Origin: Ottowia flava
GTDB lineage: Bacteria; Pseudomonadota; Gammaproteobacteria; Burkholderiales; Burkholderiaceae_C
DNA length: 64,000 bases
Assembly (NCBI RefSeq): GCF_008017535.1
Contig: NZ_VRUA01000009.1
Span: forward strand, 1 to 64,000
Reading direction: 5' to 3'
The notes beneath the pieces are model-generated. The model did no database searches. It had not been told where the DNA came from and saw only the letters and a program-made list of their open reading frames with translations. Made by a program: the position numbers and the translations under genes. Shown here piece by piece: positions 6,228 through 12,811 of this stretch (position 1 is the first letter of the stretch; every line of letters starts with the position of its first letter).

Positions 6228-6721
6228 GCCTGACCCTATATGAACTCAAAGGCCAGTGGCTAGCCCTGGCAGAAAAGCTGTCTGACATGGACCTGGATGC
6301 GGACACCATCGCAGACACCATCGAAGGCTCGGATGAGCAGCTTGCACTTGAGGAAAAGGTGCAGGGCTATGAGCTAGTTGCCCGCACGATGGAGGCACCT
6401 CGCCAGGCCATCCAGGCGGAAATCAAGCGGCTACAGACGCTGGACAAGGCCATTAGCGCTCGTACCGACGCCCTACGCAAGCGAGTGCAGGACACGATGA
6501 CCGAATTGGGCATCCAAAAGATAGCTTGCCCGCTGTTCGAGGTTCGCATCCAGAAAAATCCGCCAGCCGTCGAAGTGTTTGACGAGCAGATGATCCCATC
6601 CATGTTCTGGCGCACGCCCGACCCGGTGCTGGACAAGGCATTGCTCAAGGAGCACATGAAAGCGGGCGAGGAAATCCCCGGCGCCCGGCTGATTCAAGGC
6701 GAGAGCCTGCGCGTGAAGTAA
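6224..6721 (+). CDS. Gp157-like phage protein
   Basis: 165 residues. The first 90 are largely helical/coiled coil (LYELKGQWLALAEKLSDMDL; APRQAIQAEIKRLQTLDKAI) and the end carries the pattern CPLFEVRIQKNPPAVEVFDE then IPSMFWRTPDPVLDKALLKE, as in the siphovirus Gp157 family. The molecular role of that family is poorly known; members sit beside ssb and recombination genes as here. ATGA overlap with the annealing-protein gene, then a hairpin before ssb. Confidence 0.75.
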   Translation: MSLTLYELKGQWLALAEKLSDMDLDADTIADTIEGSDEQLALEEKVQGYELVARTMEAPRQAIQAEIKRLQTLDKAISARTDALRKRVQDTMTELGIQKIACPLFEVRIQKNPPAVEVFDEQMIPSMFWRTPDPVLDKALLKEHMKAGEEIPGARLIQGESLRVK

Positions 6722-6730
6722 CCCCAACCC

Positions 6731-6756
6731 CCGCCCTGCATGTGGGGCGGCTTTTT
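6731..6756 (+). terminator. Hairpin terminator before ssb
   Basis: CCGCCC (6731-6736) pairs with GGGCGG (6745-6750), then CTTTTT. The ssb ribosome site (AAAGAGAA) follows within 15 bases, so it may attenuate rather than end transcription. Confidence 0.55.
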
Positions 6757-6767
6757 GAAAGAGAACC

Positions 6768-7217
6768 ATGAACGTAATCACCATTGCCGGGAATCTGGGC
6801 AAAGACATTGAAATTCGCCGCACCCCGAACGGCGATGCGGTTGGCTCGTTTTCTGTTGGCGACAGTCAGGGGCAAGACAAGCCGACCATTTGGTGGCGCT
6901 GCCAGCTCTGGGGAAAGAGGGCTGAAGCGCTCGCGCCCTTTTTGCTGAAGGGACAGCCTGTCACAGTGTCAGGCGAGGTAACGGAGCGTGAGTACACCGA
7001 CAAAGACAACCAGCAGCGCAAGGCGCAAGAGGTGCGCGTGAACAACGTAAAGCTGCAAGGAAGCAAGCAGGGCAGCGCACCCGCGCCAGCACCGCAGGCA
7101 CGGCGCGCACCGGCTCCGGCTCCGCATCAGGGTGGTTCATCGGGCTTTGACGATATGGACTCAGATGTCCCGTTCACCGACCCCCTAAAGCGCCGCGCCC
7201 TAGCGCTTTCAATCTAA
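6768..7217 (+). CDS. ssb: Single-stranded DNA-binding protein
   Basis: 149 residues. One OB fold covers about residues 1-105: MNVITIAGNLGKDIEIRRTP, GDAVGSFSVG, TIWWRCQLWGKRAEALAPFL, KGQPVTVSGEVTEREY. A Pro/Ala-rich linker and the acidic SSB tip DMDSDVPF follow. Unlike host SSB, where the tip ends the protein, 13 more residues (TDPLKRRALALSI) follow it here. The tip normally recruits repair and replication proteins. The phage version protects ssDNA during phage replication and works with the annealing protein upstream. Hairpins flank the gene on both sides. Confidence 0.9.
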   Translation: MNVITIAGNLGKDIEIRRTPNGDAVGSFSVGDSQGQDKPTIWWRCQLWGKRAEALAPFLLKGQPVTVSGEVTEREYTDKDNQQRKAQEVRVNNVKLQGSKQGSAPAPAPQARRAPAPAPHQGGSSGFDDMDSDVPFTDPLKRRALALSI

Positions 7218-7224
7218 CCCACCC

Positions 7225-7248
7225 AGCCCTCCCAGCGAGGGCTTTTTT
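7225..7248 (+). terminator. Hairpin terminator after ssb
   Basis: AGCCCTC (7225-7231) pairs with GAGGGCT (7237-7243), then a run of Ts to 7248. The next start codon (7260) follows 11 bases later. Confidence 0.6.
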
Positions 7249-7259
7249 ACGCACAAACC

Positions 7260-7580
7260 ATGTCCCGAATCAACGCAACCGAACTCACCATCACCAATGA
7301 CCCGTACATCAGCGGGCGAATTGTCCGATCCAAGTACGACCCGATCTTTGAGCAAATCGAAGTAGGCCAGCGCATCGTCTGTCCGCAGGGCACTGCCGCG
7401 CGCCTTGCGGTGCAGTTTCGCAAGTGGCTGGCTTCACACGGCTATTCCGATGTTGAAGTGAAGGCGCGGGAACGCTGCGCCGATGGCCAGGGCGGCGTGT
7501 GGTGGCTGGCTGGCGAGAAGAAGGCGCAGACACGCTGGAATACGCCAGGGAACAAGGCGCCACTGCGGAAAGCGACGTGA
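7260..7580 (+). CDS. Phage hypothetical protein
   Basis: 106 residues (MSRINATELTITNDPYISGR...). A mixed fold is likely, with a short segment KARERCADGQGGVWWLAGEKK. No family recognised. It is the last phage gene before the second TnpB unit; its stop lies about 20 bases left of that unit's candidate left-end hairpin, so its last residues could come from the inserted element. Confidence 0.6.
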   Translation: MSRINATELTITNDPYISGRIVRSKYDPIFEQIEVGQRIVCPQGTAARLAVQFRKWLASHGYSDVEVKARERCADGQGGVWWLAGEKKAQTRWNTPGNKAPLRKAT

Positions 7581-7601
7581 TGACCACGAGTGCGCGTCAA
7601 G

Positions 7602-7650
7602 CCTCGGCCTTCAGGCCGGGGAAGGAAAGCGCGAAGCCCTTCAGGGCTTC
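7602..7650 (+). other. Candidate left-end hairpins of TnpB-2 unit
   Basis: Two hairpins with the same TTCA loop: 7602-7609 with 7614-7621 and 7633-7639 with 7644-7650. The right-end hairpin (8946-8965) has the same TTCA loop. GTCAA precedes the left hairpin (7596-7600) and GTCAA ends the right end (8970-8974). The second hairpin overlaps the stop of the minus-strand small gene. Together these suggest the element spans about 7601-8974. Confidence 0.45.
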
Positions 7651-7802
7651 TTTGGGCGCCACCGATCAATCAGCAGCCGTAGCGCAGGAACACCAGCCAT
7701 GCGAACCTTTTCCCATTGCGCGCGCGTGAGCCGCAGCGTGCCATGCACCAATTCCTTATCCGGCGCGACAGGCGGGCGCCCGGTCTTTTTTCGTTCTTCC
7801 AT
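7641..7802 (-). CDS. Small basic DNA-binding-like protein beside tnpB-2
   Basis: 53 residues from ATG at 7802: MEERKKTGRPPVAPDKELVH, then GTLRLTRAQWEKVRMAGVPALRLLIDRW. The order basic GRPP arm, short strand (GTLRL), helix, turn, helix resembles minimal ribbon-helix-helix or AT-hook-like regulators, but I cannot assign a family. It diverges from tnpB-2 across a 64-bp gap that holds a 9-bp inverted repeat overlapping the tnpB promoter. By analogy with the RHH gene coupled to tnpB-1, it is probably a regulator belonging to the element. Confidence 0.5.
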   Translation of the reverse strand: MEERKKTGRPPVAPDKELVHGTLRLTRAQWEKVRMAGVPALRLLIDRWRPKKP

Positions 7803-7815
7803 GCCTGAATTATCC

Positions 7816-7860
7816 GTGGCACGAGAACAGCTTGCAAGCGTCGTATTTTCGTGCCACAAT
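7816..7860 (+). promoter_or_regulatory. tnpB-2 promoter with 9-bp inverted repeat
   Basis: TTGCAA (7832-7837), 17 bp, CACAAT (7855-7860), with the start codon 7 bases later (7867), so the mRNA is probably leaderless. A perfect inverted repeat GTGGCACGA (7816-7824) / TCGTGCCAC (7849-7857) spans the promoter, one half overlapping the -10 box. It could be the operator of the divergent small protein. Confidence 0.55.
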
Positions 7861-7866
7861 AACGCC

Positions 7867-8928
7867 ATGCAGACGGCAGTGAAGACACTCAAGATTCGCA
7901 TCAAGGACAAGCACGCCAGTGTGCTTCGGCGCATGGCGCGCGACGTGAATCAGGTGTTCAACTTCGCCAACGAAACCAGCAGCCGCGCCATCCGTGAGCG
8001 TGGCAAGTGGCTGAGCGCCTACGACCTACAGAAGCTCACCGCCGGCTACAGCAGGTGCGATGGCGTTACGGTCGGCAGCGGCACAGTGCAACTGGTGTGC
8101 GTGGAGTACGCCACACGCCGCAAGCAGTTCAAGAAGACCCGCCTCAACTGGCGCGTCAGCAACCCGAAGTCGCCCAAGTATTCGCTTGGCTGGATTCCAT
8201 TCAAGGGCGGGCACGCCAAGTACAAGTCGGGCCAAGTCCAGTTTGGTGGGCACAAATTCAGCCTGTGGGACAGCTATGGCCTGAGCCGCTTTGAGCTGCG
8301 AGCCGGATCGTTCAACGAAGACAGCCGTGGACGCTGGTATTTCAATGTCGCCGTCGAGGTCGAGGTTCTCCCCAGCCAGGGGGCATCGGCTGTCGGCATC
8401 GACTTGGGGCTGAAAGAGTGCGCCACCACAAGCGACGGCGACAAGCTGCAAGGACGGTGGTTCCGCGAGCTTGAGCCGCAACTTGCAGCCGCGCAGAGGG
8501 CGCGGAAGAAAAAGCGCGTCAAGGCGATACACGCCAAGATTGCGAATCGCCGCAAGGATGCAATCCACAAGTTCACCACGCACCTTGTGAAAAACAACGC
8601 CGCCATCTTCGTGGGCGACGTGGCTAGCGCCAAGCTGGTCAAAACCAAGATGGCCAAGTCCACACTGGATGCGGGCTGGGCCATGTTCAAAACCGCTTTG
8701 GAATACAAGTGCCGTCAGGCAGGAGTGGTTTTTGAGGTAGTCAACGAAGCGTATTCAACCCAGGCGTGTTCTTCATGCGGAAGCGTGGAGGGGCCGAAAG
8801 GCTCGAACGACCTAGGAATAAGGCGATGGACTTGTAGTTGCGGCGCGGAACACGACCGCGACGTGAACGCTGCGAAGAACATCGCCCGATTCGGACTGGA
8901 ATCGCTAGCAGTAGGAGCCCCAGCATGA
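7867..8928 (+). CDS. tnpB: TnpB-family RNA-guided endonuclease (unit 2)
   Basis: 353 residues from the ATG after the promoter; an in-frame extension to 7483 exists but crosses the element's end and the divergent gene. RuvC-I AVGIDLGLKEC (Asp179), RuvC-II region IFVGDVASAKLVKTKMAKS, zinc ribbon Cys301, Cys304, Cys323, Cys325 (second pair CSC, one residue shorter than usual) and RuvC-III HDRDVNAAKNI (Asp332). As in unit 1, Gly (250) replaces the canonical RuvC-II Glu, and a VNEAY Glu (294) precedes the zinc ribbon. No tnpA nearby. The stop overlaps an ATG (8925) that reads through the right end into a dUTPase fragment. Confidence 0.9.
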   Translation: MQTAVKTLKIRIKDKHASVLRRMARDVNQVFNFANETSSRAIRERGKWLSAYDLQKLTAGYSRCDGVTVGSGTVQLVCVEYATRRKQFKKTRLNWRVSNPKSPKYSLGWIPFKGGHAKYKSGQVQFGGHKFSLWDSYGLSRFELRAGSFNEDSRGRWYFNVAVEVEVLPSQGASAVGIDLGLKECATTSDGDKLQGRWFRELEPQLAAAQRARKKKRVKAIHAKIANRRKDAIHKFTTHLVKNNAAIFVGDVASAKLVKTKMAKSTLDAGWAMFKTALEYKCRQAGVVFEVVNEAYSTQACSSCGSVEGPKGSNDLGIRRWTCSCGAEHDRDVNAAKNIARFGLESLAVGAPA

Positions 8929-9125
8929 GCACGGATTTTCAGAATCCCCGTGCTTCAGCGCGGGGAGCAGTCAAAGCAGAGGATATGCTGCCGTTTGAGA
9001 TCAAGGCAGGCGAACGCATCGCCCAGGCCAAGGTTCAAGACGCCCCGCAATACCGCCTCGAATGGGCAGACGACCTGTCCGCGACGGCGCGGGGTGTTGG
9101 CGGGTTTGGCAGTAGCGGGGCCTAG
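8925..9125 (+). pseudogene. C-terminal dUTPase fragment
   Basis: The last 46 codons (from an internal ATG at 8985) carry dUTPase motif 4 (FEIKAGERIAQAKV) and the nucleotide-closing motif 5 (ARGVGGFGSSG). The rest of a dUTPase, including the catalytic motif 3, is missing. Upstream codons (8925-8984) run through the TnpB-2 right end. Joining the flanks of the element in silico (7600 to 8975) does not restore a longer dUTPase, so most of the gene was already gone or was deleted with the insertion. It might still be translated by coupling to tnpB-2 (ATGA). Activity as a dUTPase is unlikely. Confidence 0.7.
8931..8994 (+). ncRNA. Right end / omega-RNA 3' end and guide, unit 2
   Basis: GAATCC, then an 8-bp stem 8946-8953/8958-8965 with TTCA loop, then GAGCAGTCAA ending at 8974: the standard right-end layout. 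The predicted guide starts at 8975 (AGCAGAGGATATGCTGCCGT) and lies in the coding region of the dUTPase fragment, so the nuclease would recognise an unoccupied copy of this locus. Confidence 0.65.
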
Positions 9126-9127
9126 CC

Positions 9128-9292
9128 ATGCAATGGATTTGCACCGACTGCGCTGCCAAGCGCGGCAGCTTCAACCCCGATGGGCACATCGCTACTTGGC
9201 ACGTTGGCGAGTGCGACGTGTGCCACGAACAGAAGCCAGTGACGGAGCCGAGGGACTTCCGGCCACGGCCTGACGCAGAAGGAACACCATGA
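9128..9292 (+). CDS. 54-residue zinc-ribbon-like phage protein
   Basis: Reads MQWICTDCAAKRGSFNPDGH then HVGECDVCHEQKPV: two CxxC pairs spaced as in a small zinc ribbon, with a charged Pro/Arg tail. The start codon is 2 bases after the preceding stop, and the end overlaps the next gene by ATGA. Likely a zinc-binding accessory protein; role unknown. Confidence 0.65.
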   Translation: MQWICTDCAAKRGSFNPDGHIATWHVGECDVCHEQKPVTEPRDFRPRPDAEGTP

Positions 9293-9768
9293 AACCCAAA
9301 AAAATCTACGGCCCTTGGATCAAGTGGCACGGCGGCGAGTGCCCTGTGCCTCCAGACACACTGGTGGAGGTGCGACTCCGAATTGGGGAGCGAGGGAAGC
9401 CAGTCGCTGCAGGCGCCTACGACTGGCCGCACAGTGATGAAGACGGTGACATCGTTGAATACCGCATCGTCCCCGAGCAACCCGATCTCGACGCCGCAGA
9501 GAATCTGTTGCGCGCCAACGGCTACACCATCATCCCGCCAGTCAAGCCGCTCACGTTCGATGACGTGGCGCCGATGAAGGAAGCGCCGGAAATTGGAACG
9601 TGGTACTGGCTGGTTCAGCCTTTTAATAGTCGAGGGGTAGAGAGTTTTGCCTGGTGCGGCGATGGGTATGACTTGGACGCTTTGCGACACCGCATGGCCT
9701 ACCGCGATAGAGAGCATGCCCTGATCGCAGCGCGGCACATCTTTGGATTGAAGGGGGGTGAACTGTGA
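9289..9768 (+). CDS. Phage hypothetical protein (GPWIKWHGGECPV type)
   Basis: 159 residues. The N-terminal GPWIKWHGGECPVPPDTLVEV resembles a repeated small phage domain that I recall in many phage-encoded proteins of unknown role. The middle is acidic; the end is predicted helical (REHALIAARHIFGL). ATGA overlaps at both ends keep it in the coupled operon. Confidence 0.65.
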   Translation: MKPKKIYGPWIKWHGGECPVPPDTLVEVRLRIGERGKPVAAGAYDWPHSDEDGDIVEYRIVPEQPDLDAAENLLRANGYTIIPPVKPLTFDDVAPMKEAPEIGTWYWLVQPFNSRGVESFAWCGDGYDLDALRHRMAYRDREHALIAARHIFGLKGGEL

Positions 9769-10181
9769 CCACACCACGACAACGTGCGGAGCTTGCGACC
9801 CTGTATTACTCGGATAGAACATTGAAATGTTGGGTGAAAGATAATAGCGACCGCTGGGTCCCGTTGCGCGATCCCAACTTCAAATCAAGCGCCCTCGAAT
9901 ACTACGTTGGCCACGAACCCCCGCCACCTGACAAGCACACCATCACCCTGACCGTGAATGGCAAAGAGTGGGTGTTGCCCGAGCCGTTGAGGGAGGAGCC
10001 AGAAAAAGGCGCAGAGTATTGGATCGTTAACAATGCAGTGAACTCCGGGGCTATGTGCCTGCACTGGGATGGCCAGATTGGCGAACGTTTGGCGCTCAAC
10101 CACAACACCATTCACGCCACATCCGACGACGCCCAAGCATGGGCCGAGTTCGACAAGTGGTGTAGGGGAGGCGGGGCGTGA
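9765..10181 (+). CDS. Phage hypothetical protein
   Basis: 138 residues. Starts by 4-base overlap at GTG (9765). Contains strands around HTITLTVNGKEWVLPEPLRE and a Trp-rich second half (YWIVNNAVNSGAMCLHWDG; DAQAWAEFDKW). The VNGKEWVLPEPL segment has a counterpart in the protein at 10515 (AGRIWSLPAPN), hinting at a shared small domain. Function unknown. Confidence 0.6.
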   Translation: MTTPRQRAELATLYYSDRTLKCWVKDNSDRWVPLRDPNFKSSALEYYVGHEPPPPDKHTITLTVNGKEWVLPEPLREEPEKGAEYWIVNNAVNSGAMCLHWDGQIGERLALNHNTIHATSDDAQAWAEFDKWCRGGGA

Positions 10182-10300
10182 GTTCCGTTGTAATCGCCGT
10201 TCTCGCCGGCCTGCCAAGCGCCCATGAACTCGCGGGCAGGCATGTCCACCTTGGGAAGCTCAAGGCAGTGCAAACGTGCTGCGTGGGAGAGCCATCATGA
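10178..10300 (+). CDS. 40-residue phage peptide (GTG start)
   Basis: GTG overlaps the previous stop (GTGA), reading VSSVVIAVLAGLPSAHELAG..., and its stop overlaps the next start (ATGA). It fills the only gap in an otherwise unbroken chain of overlapping genes. The N-terminal segment is hydrophobic but short. No known family. Confidence 0.4.
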   Translation: MSSVVIAVLAGLPSAHELAGRHVHLGKLKAVQTCCVGEPS

Positions 10301-10518
10301 CCATCAGTGCGTTCCCTGTGCTTGAACGAGGAGGCAGCGGCCTTGAGTTGACCGACCCTGGTATGACGCTTCGCGACTATTTCGCGGCTCGGGCGATTGG
10401 GCCGCTGCTGCAGCAGATCGAAGTCTACCCAGATGAGAACTGGCGCATAGCTCTCGCAATTGACGCATATGCAATGGCTGACGCCATGCTTGTAGCGCGA
10501 GAAAGGGCGCCATCATGA
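10297..10518 (+). CDS. Phage protein, GMTLRDYFAARA type
   Basis: 73 residues. The stretch PGMTLRDYFAARAIGPLL and the later AYAMADAMLVAR match a small phage protein type common in siphophage early regions; the family has no established function. The ATG at 10297 is chosen over an upstream frame because it overlaps the preceding stop. It overlaps the next gene by 4 bases. Confidence 0.7.
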   Translation: MTISAFPVLERGGSGLELTDPGMTLRDYFAARAIGPLLQQIEVYPDENWRIALAIDAYAMADAMLVARERAPS

Positions 10519-10799
10519 CCACCGACACCGAAACCCAGCAGATTACCCATGTCGCCATCAGTTACGCGGGCCGCATCTGGTCGTTACCCGCGCCGAACCG
10601 ACACCACGACGTTATCCGGTTCATCGCCAAAGAAACTGGATCGGGCCTGTACGGCCCGCACAGCGAAGGCTTTCTCACCGAGAACGGCACATACCTTGAT
10701 CGCCTCTCTGCCCGCTGGCTCGCTGAGAGTACCGGCCAGTTCAAGCGCGCAGCCGGTGGAACGCAAAGCCCCCACCTATTTTCGGAGGATTTATGGTGA
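10515..10799 (+). CDS. Phage hypothetical protein
   Basis: 94 residues. HVAISYAGRIWSLPAPNRHHDVIRFI looks like a compact beta-alpha unit, followed by GLYGPHSEGFLTENGTYLDR and a helical tail. The GPHSEGFLTENGTYLDR segment recalls phage proteins of unknown function. Overlaps both neighbours. Confidence 0.6.
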   Translation: MTTDTETQQITHVAISYAGRIWSLPAPNRHHDVIRFIAKETGSGLYGPHSEGFLTENGTYLDRLSARWLAESTGQFKRAAGGTQSPHLFSEDLW

Positions 10800-11284
10800 C
10801 AGACACCGAAGCGCTGCGGGCGAAGTTTGAGGCGTGGTTCTCGGGCGGCTTCCCACGCTCAGTCGAGCGCAACGTAGACGGCGAGTACAAGTACATGCCG
10901 GCCGACTCTGCATGGCGAACCTACCAAGCCGGCCACGCTGCCGCCAAGGCTGAGACTGCGGATGTGGGGGAGCCAGCGGCGTGGATGGCCGTGGTGACGC
11001 ACTCACGCTCGCAAGGACCGCAGGCGCACTTTGTATCTGATGCCAAGCTGGCAAGGCAGTGGGATTACAACGGCGTTGTTGATGGCGAGCCGTGCATCGT
11101 GCAGCCCCTATTCACAGCCCACCAGCTTGCCGCTGCGGTGGCTGCAGCGCGGGAGAAATGCGCTGGTATCGTGAACGAACTCCGCATGGAATGCGCCCGC
11201 CGCAACATGCCCGAATCGGCGACCATGCTGTGGCACGCGGAGGACGCCATCCGCGCAGGGGCGAAGGAGCCGAGCGATGGCTAG
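10793..11284 (+). CDS. Phage hypothetical protein
   Basis: 163 residues with a strong ribosome site (CGGAGGAT). The N-terminal ALRAKFEAWFSG and AWRTYQAGHAAAKA segments, plus a central GEPAAWMAVVTHS part and a helical end (AAVAAAREKCAGIVNELRME), are typical of phage genes that combine a DUF-like head with an attached helical tail. Function unknown. Confidence 0.65.
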   Translation: MVTDTEALRAKFEAWFSGGFPRSVERNVDGEYKYMPADSAWRTYQAGHAAAKAETADVGEPAAWMAVVTHSRSQGPQAHFVSDAKLARQWDYNGVVDGEPCIVQPLFTAHQLAAAVAAAREKCAGIVNELRMECARRNMPESATMLWHAEDAIRAGAKEPSDG

Positions 11285-11354
11285 CCGCAGAGCACGCCAG
11301 CGCCGTGACAAGCGGGCGCCGATACCCGACTTTGACGAACAACGCCCCGCCTAG
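11277..11354 (+). CDS. 25-residue Arg-rich phage peptide
   Basis: MASRRARQRRDKRAPIPDF..., starting inside the previous gene's end (8-base overlap) and ending in the terminator hairpin. Highly basic N-terminus. Support is only position and composition. Confidence 0.25.
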   Translation: MASRRARQRRDKRAPIPDFDEQRPA

Positions 11355-11368
11355 CGGGCTTTCTTTTT
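11344..11368 (+). terminator. Hairpin terminator before integrase operon
   Basis: CCCGC (11346-11350) pairs with GCGGG (11354-11358) around CTA, then TTTCTTTTT. The GGAGG ribosome site of the DUF4224 gene follows at once. Confidence 0.55.
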
Positions 11369-11378
11369 GGAGGAACGC

Positions 11379-11597
11379 ATGAGCGCACTACCGTTTCTCA
11401 GTGAGGACGAGGTAGACACCTTGTGTAAGCCGCTAACACAGCGCGCGGCCCAACTGCGCAAGCTGTGTAGCCTGCTGGGGGTGAAAGAGCTGCCCCGGCG
11501 CCCCGATGGGTTCCCGCTGGTCGGGCGCAAAATGGCTGAGGCGAAGCTGAACCACGACAAACCGATCCAACCTGGGCAATTCAACTGGAGCAAGTGA
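11379..11597 (+). CDS. DUF4224 protein upstream of integrase
   Basis: 72 residues. MSALPFLSEDEVDTLCKPLT, then QRAAQLRKLCSLLGVKELPR and RPDGFPLVGR match DUF4224, a short family typically encoded directly before phage tyrosine integrases and suspected to help control excision. GGAGG lies upstream of the ATG; the frame extends to a TTG at 11367 but the ribosome site favours 11379. Its stop overlaps the integrase start by one base (TGATG). Confidence 0.8.
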   Translation: MSALPFLSEDEVDTLCKPLTQRAAQLRKLCSLLGVKELPRRPDGFPLVGRKMAEAKLNHDKPIQPGQFNWSK

Positions 11598-12634
11598 TGG
11601 GACGCAAACGCGAGCGAGCCAGCGGGTTTGGCCTGCTTCCAAGGATGGAGGCTCGCCCGCACGCGAATGGTCAAACGGTGACCTACCGCTACCACCCCGT
11701 CGGCGGGAAGCCGATCAACCTGGGCACAGATCGCCACACCGCGATGCAGCGGGTCATGGATTTGCTGGGGACGGGTTCGGACGCGGGGACGCTCACCGAA
11801 CTGTGGCGCACCTACCGAGAACTCCCCCAATGGAACGAGCTGGCCCCCGCCACCCAGAAGGACTATGACAAGTCCAGTAAACACCTGCTGAGGGTCATGG
11901 GCGCCGTGCCTGCCGGGCAAATCCGACCGGCAGACATTGCCCGGTATCTTCGGGTGGAGCGGGCCTCAGCGCCCGTCCGGGCCAACCGGGAAGTCGCCCT
12001 GCTCTCCAACCTGCTGAACGTGGCCGTGGAGCGCGGCGACATCGAGGTGAATCCCTGCCGTCAGGTGCGCCGGAACAAAGAGGTGCCACGCACCGAGGCG
12101 CCGGAGCCGAAGGAGCTGCGCCGGTTCCTCGAATGGCTGGACACCCAATCACCACAGCGCCGGATGCTGGGCCTAATGGCTGAGTTTGCGTCTCGAGCTG
12201 GATCGCGCCGGGTGGAGTTCTTGGGGTTAACCCTGCCGCAGATTGATGATGAGGCCGGACTGATCCGGCTTTTCCGGGCCAAGCAGCATGGTGGCAAGCG
12301 CAAGGCTGAGGCCGTGATGATTGACGGCGGCATGCAGAGCTTGGTCGAGCGCCTGAAAGCCCTTCCACGGCCCGATACGAGCCTTTCCGTGTTCACCAAC
12401 AGGGACGGCAACCCGTACACGGAAGAAGCGTTTTCGACCCTTTGGCAGCGGATCATGGTCAAGGCCGAGGCAACTGGCGTGATTGAGCGCCGGTTCACCT
12501 TCCACGACTTGCGGGCCTACTACACCACCCAGCACAAAGAAATCCTGGGCGAACTGCCAGAAATTCACGCCAACAAGGCCACCACGGCGCGCGTTTACGA
12601 CCGTTCCAAGGTGTCAAAACGCCGCGCCATCTGA
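11597..12634 (+). CDS. int: Phage tyrosine integrase
   Basis: 345 residues. The N-terminal arm-binding part (about 1-60) is followed by a core-binding SAM-like domain (LTELWRTYRELPQWNELAPATQKDYDKSSK region, about 70-160) and a catalytic domain. Catalytic residues visible: Arg in SRAGSRRVEFLGL, Lys in AKQHGGKRK, the His-x-x-Arg of HDLRAYYTT, and a final Tyr in TTARVYDRSK. The second conserved His/Trp position is unclear. It integrates and excises the prophage by strand exchange at attP/attB. It is the last phage gene, 85 bp from the 3' end of the tRNA at 12720, which is the expected attachment site. Confidence 0.9.
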   Translation: MGRKRERASGFGLLPRMEARPHANGQTVTYRYHPVGGKPINLGTDRHTAMQRVMDLLGTGSDAGTLTELWRTYRELPQWNELAPATQKDYDKSSKHLLRVMGAVPAGQIRPADIARYLRVERASAPVRANREVALLSNLLNVAVERGDIEVNPCRQVRRNKEVPRTEAPEPKELRRFLEWLDTQSPQRRMLGLMAEFASRAGSRRVEFLGLTLPQIDDEAGLIRLFRAKQHGGKRKAEAVMIDGGMQSLVERLKALPRPDTSLSVFTNRDGNPYTEEAFSTLWQRIMVKAEATGVIERRFTFHDLRAYYTTQHKEILGELPEIHANKATTARVYDRSKVSKRRAI

Positions 12635-12640
12635 GGCCGG

Positions 12641-12671
12641 ATATTCCCACGATGGGTCTATATGGGAATAT
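12641..12671. promoter_or_regulatory. Inverted repeat, candidate att arm sites
   Basis: ATATTCCCA (12641-12649) and TGGGAATAT (12663-12671) form a perfect 9-bp inverted repeat between integrase and tRNA; a related GTGAATATT lies at 12712-12720. Possible integrase arm-type or accessory-factor binding sites next to the attachment core. Confidence 0.4.
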
Positions 12672-12719
12672 TCTGATGGTTTCGCATCAACTTTGATAGC
12701 GCAAAACCCGCGTGAATAT

Positions 12720-12796
<77 letters not shown>

Positions 12797-12811
12797 AGAC
12801 CAGCCACAATT

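Noticed and set aside
7483-7866. N-terminal extension of tnpB-2 to 7483
   Set aside because: It crosses the element's left end, the divergent gene and the promoter; ATG at 7867 fits the family N-terminus.
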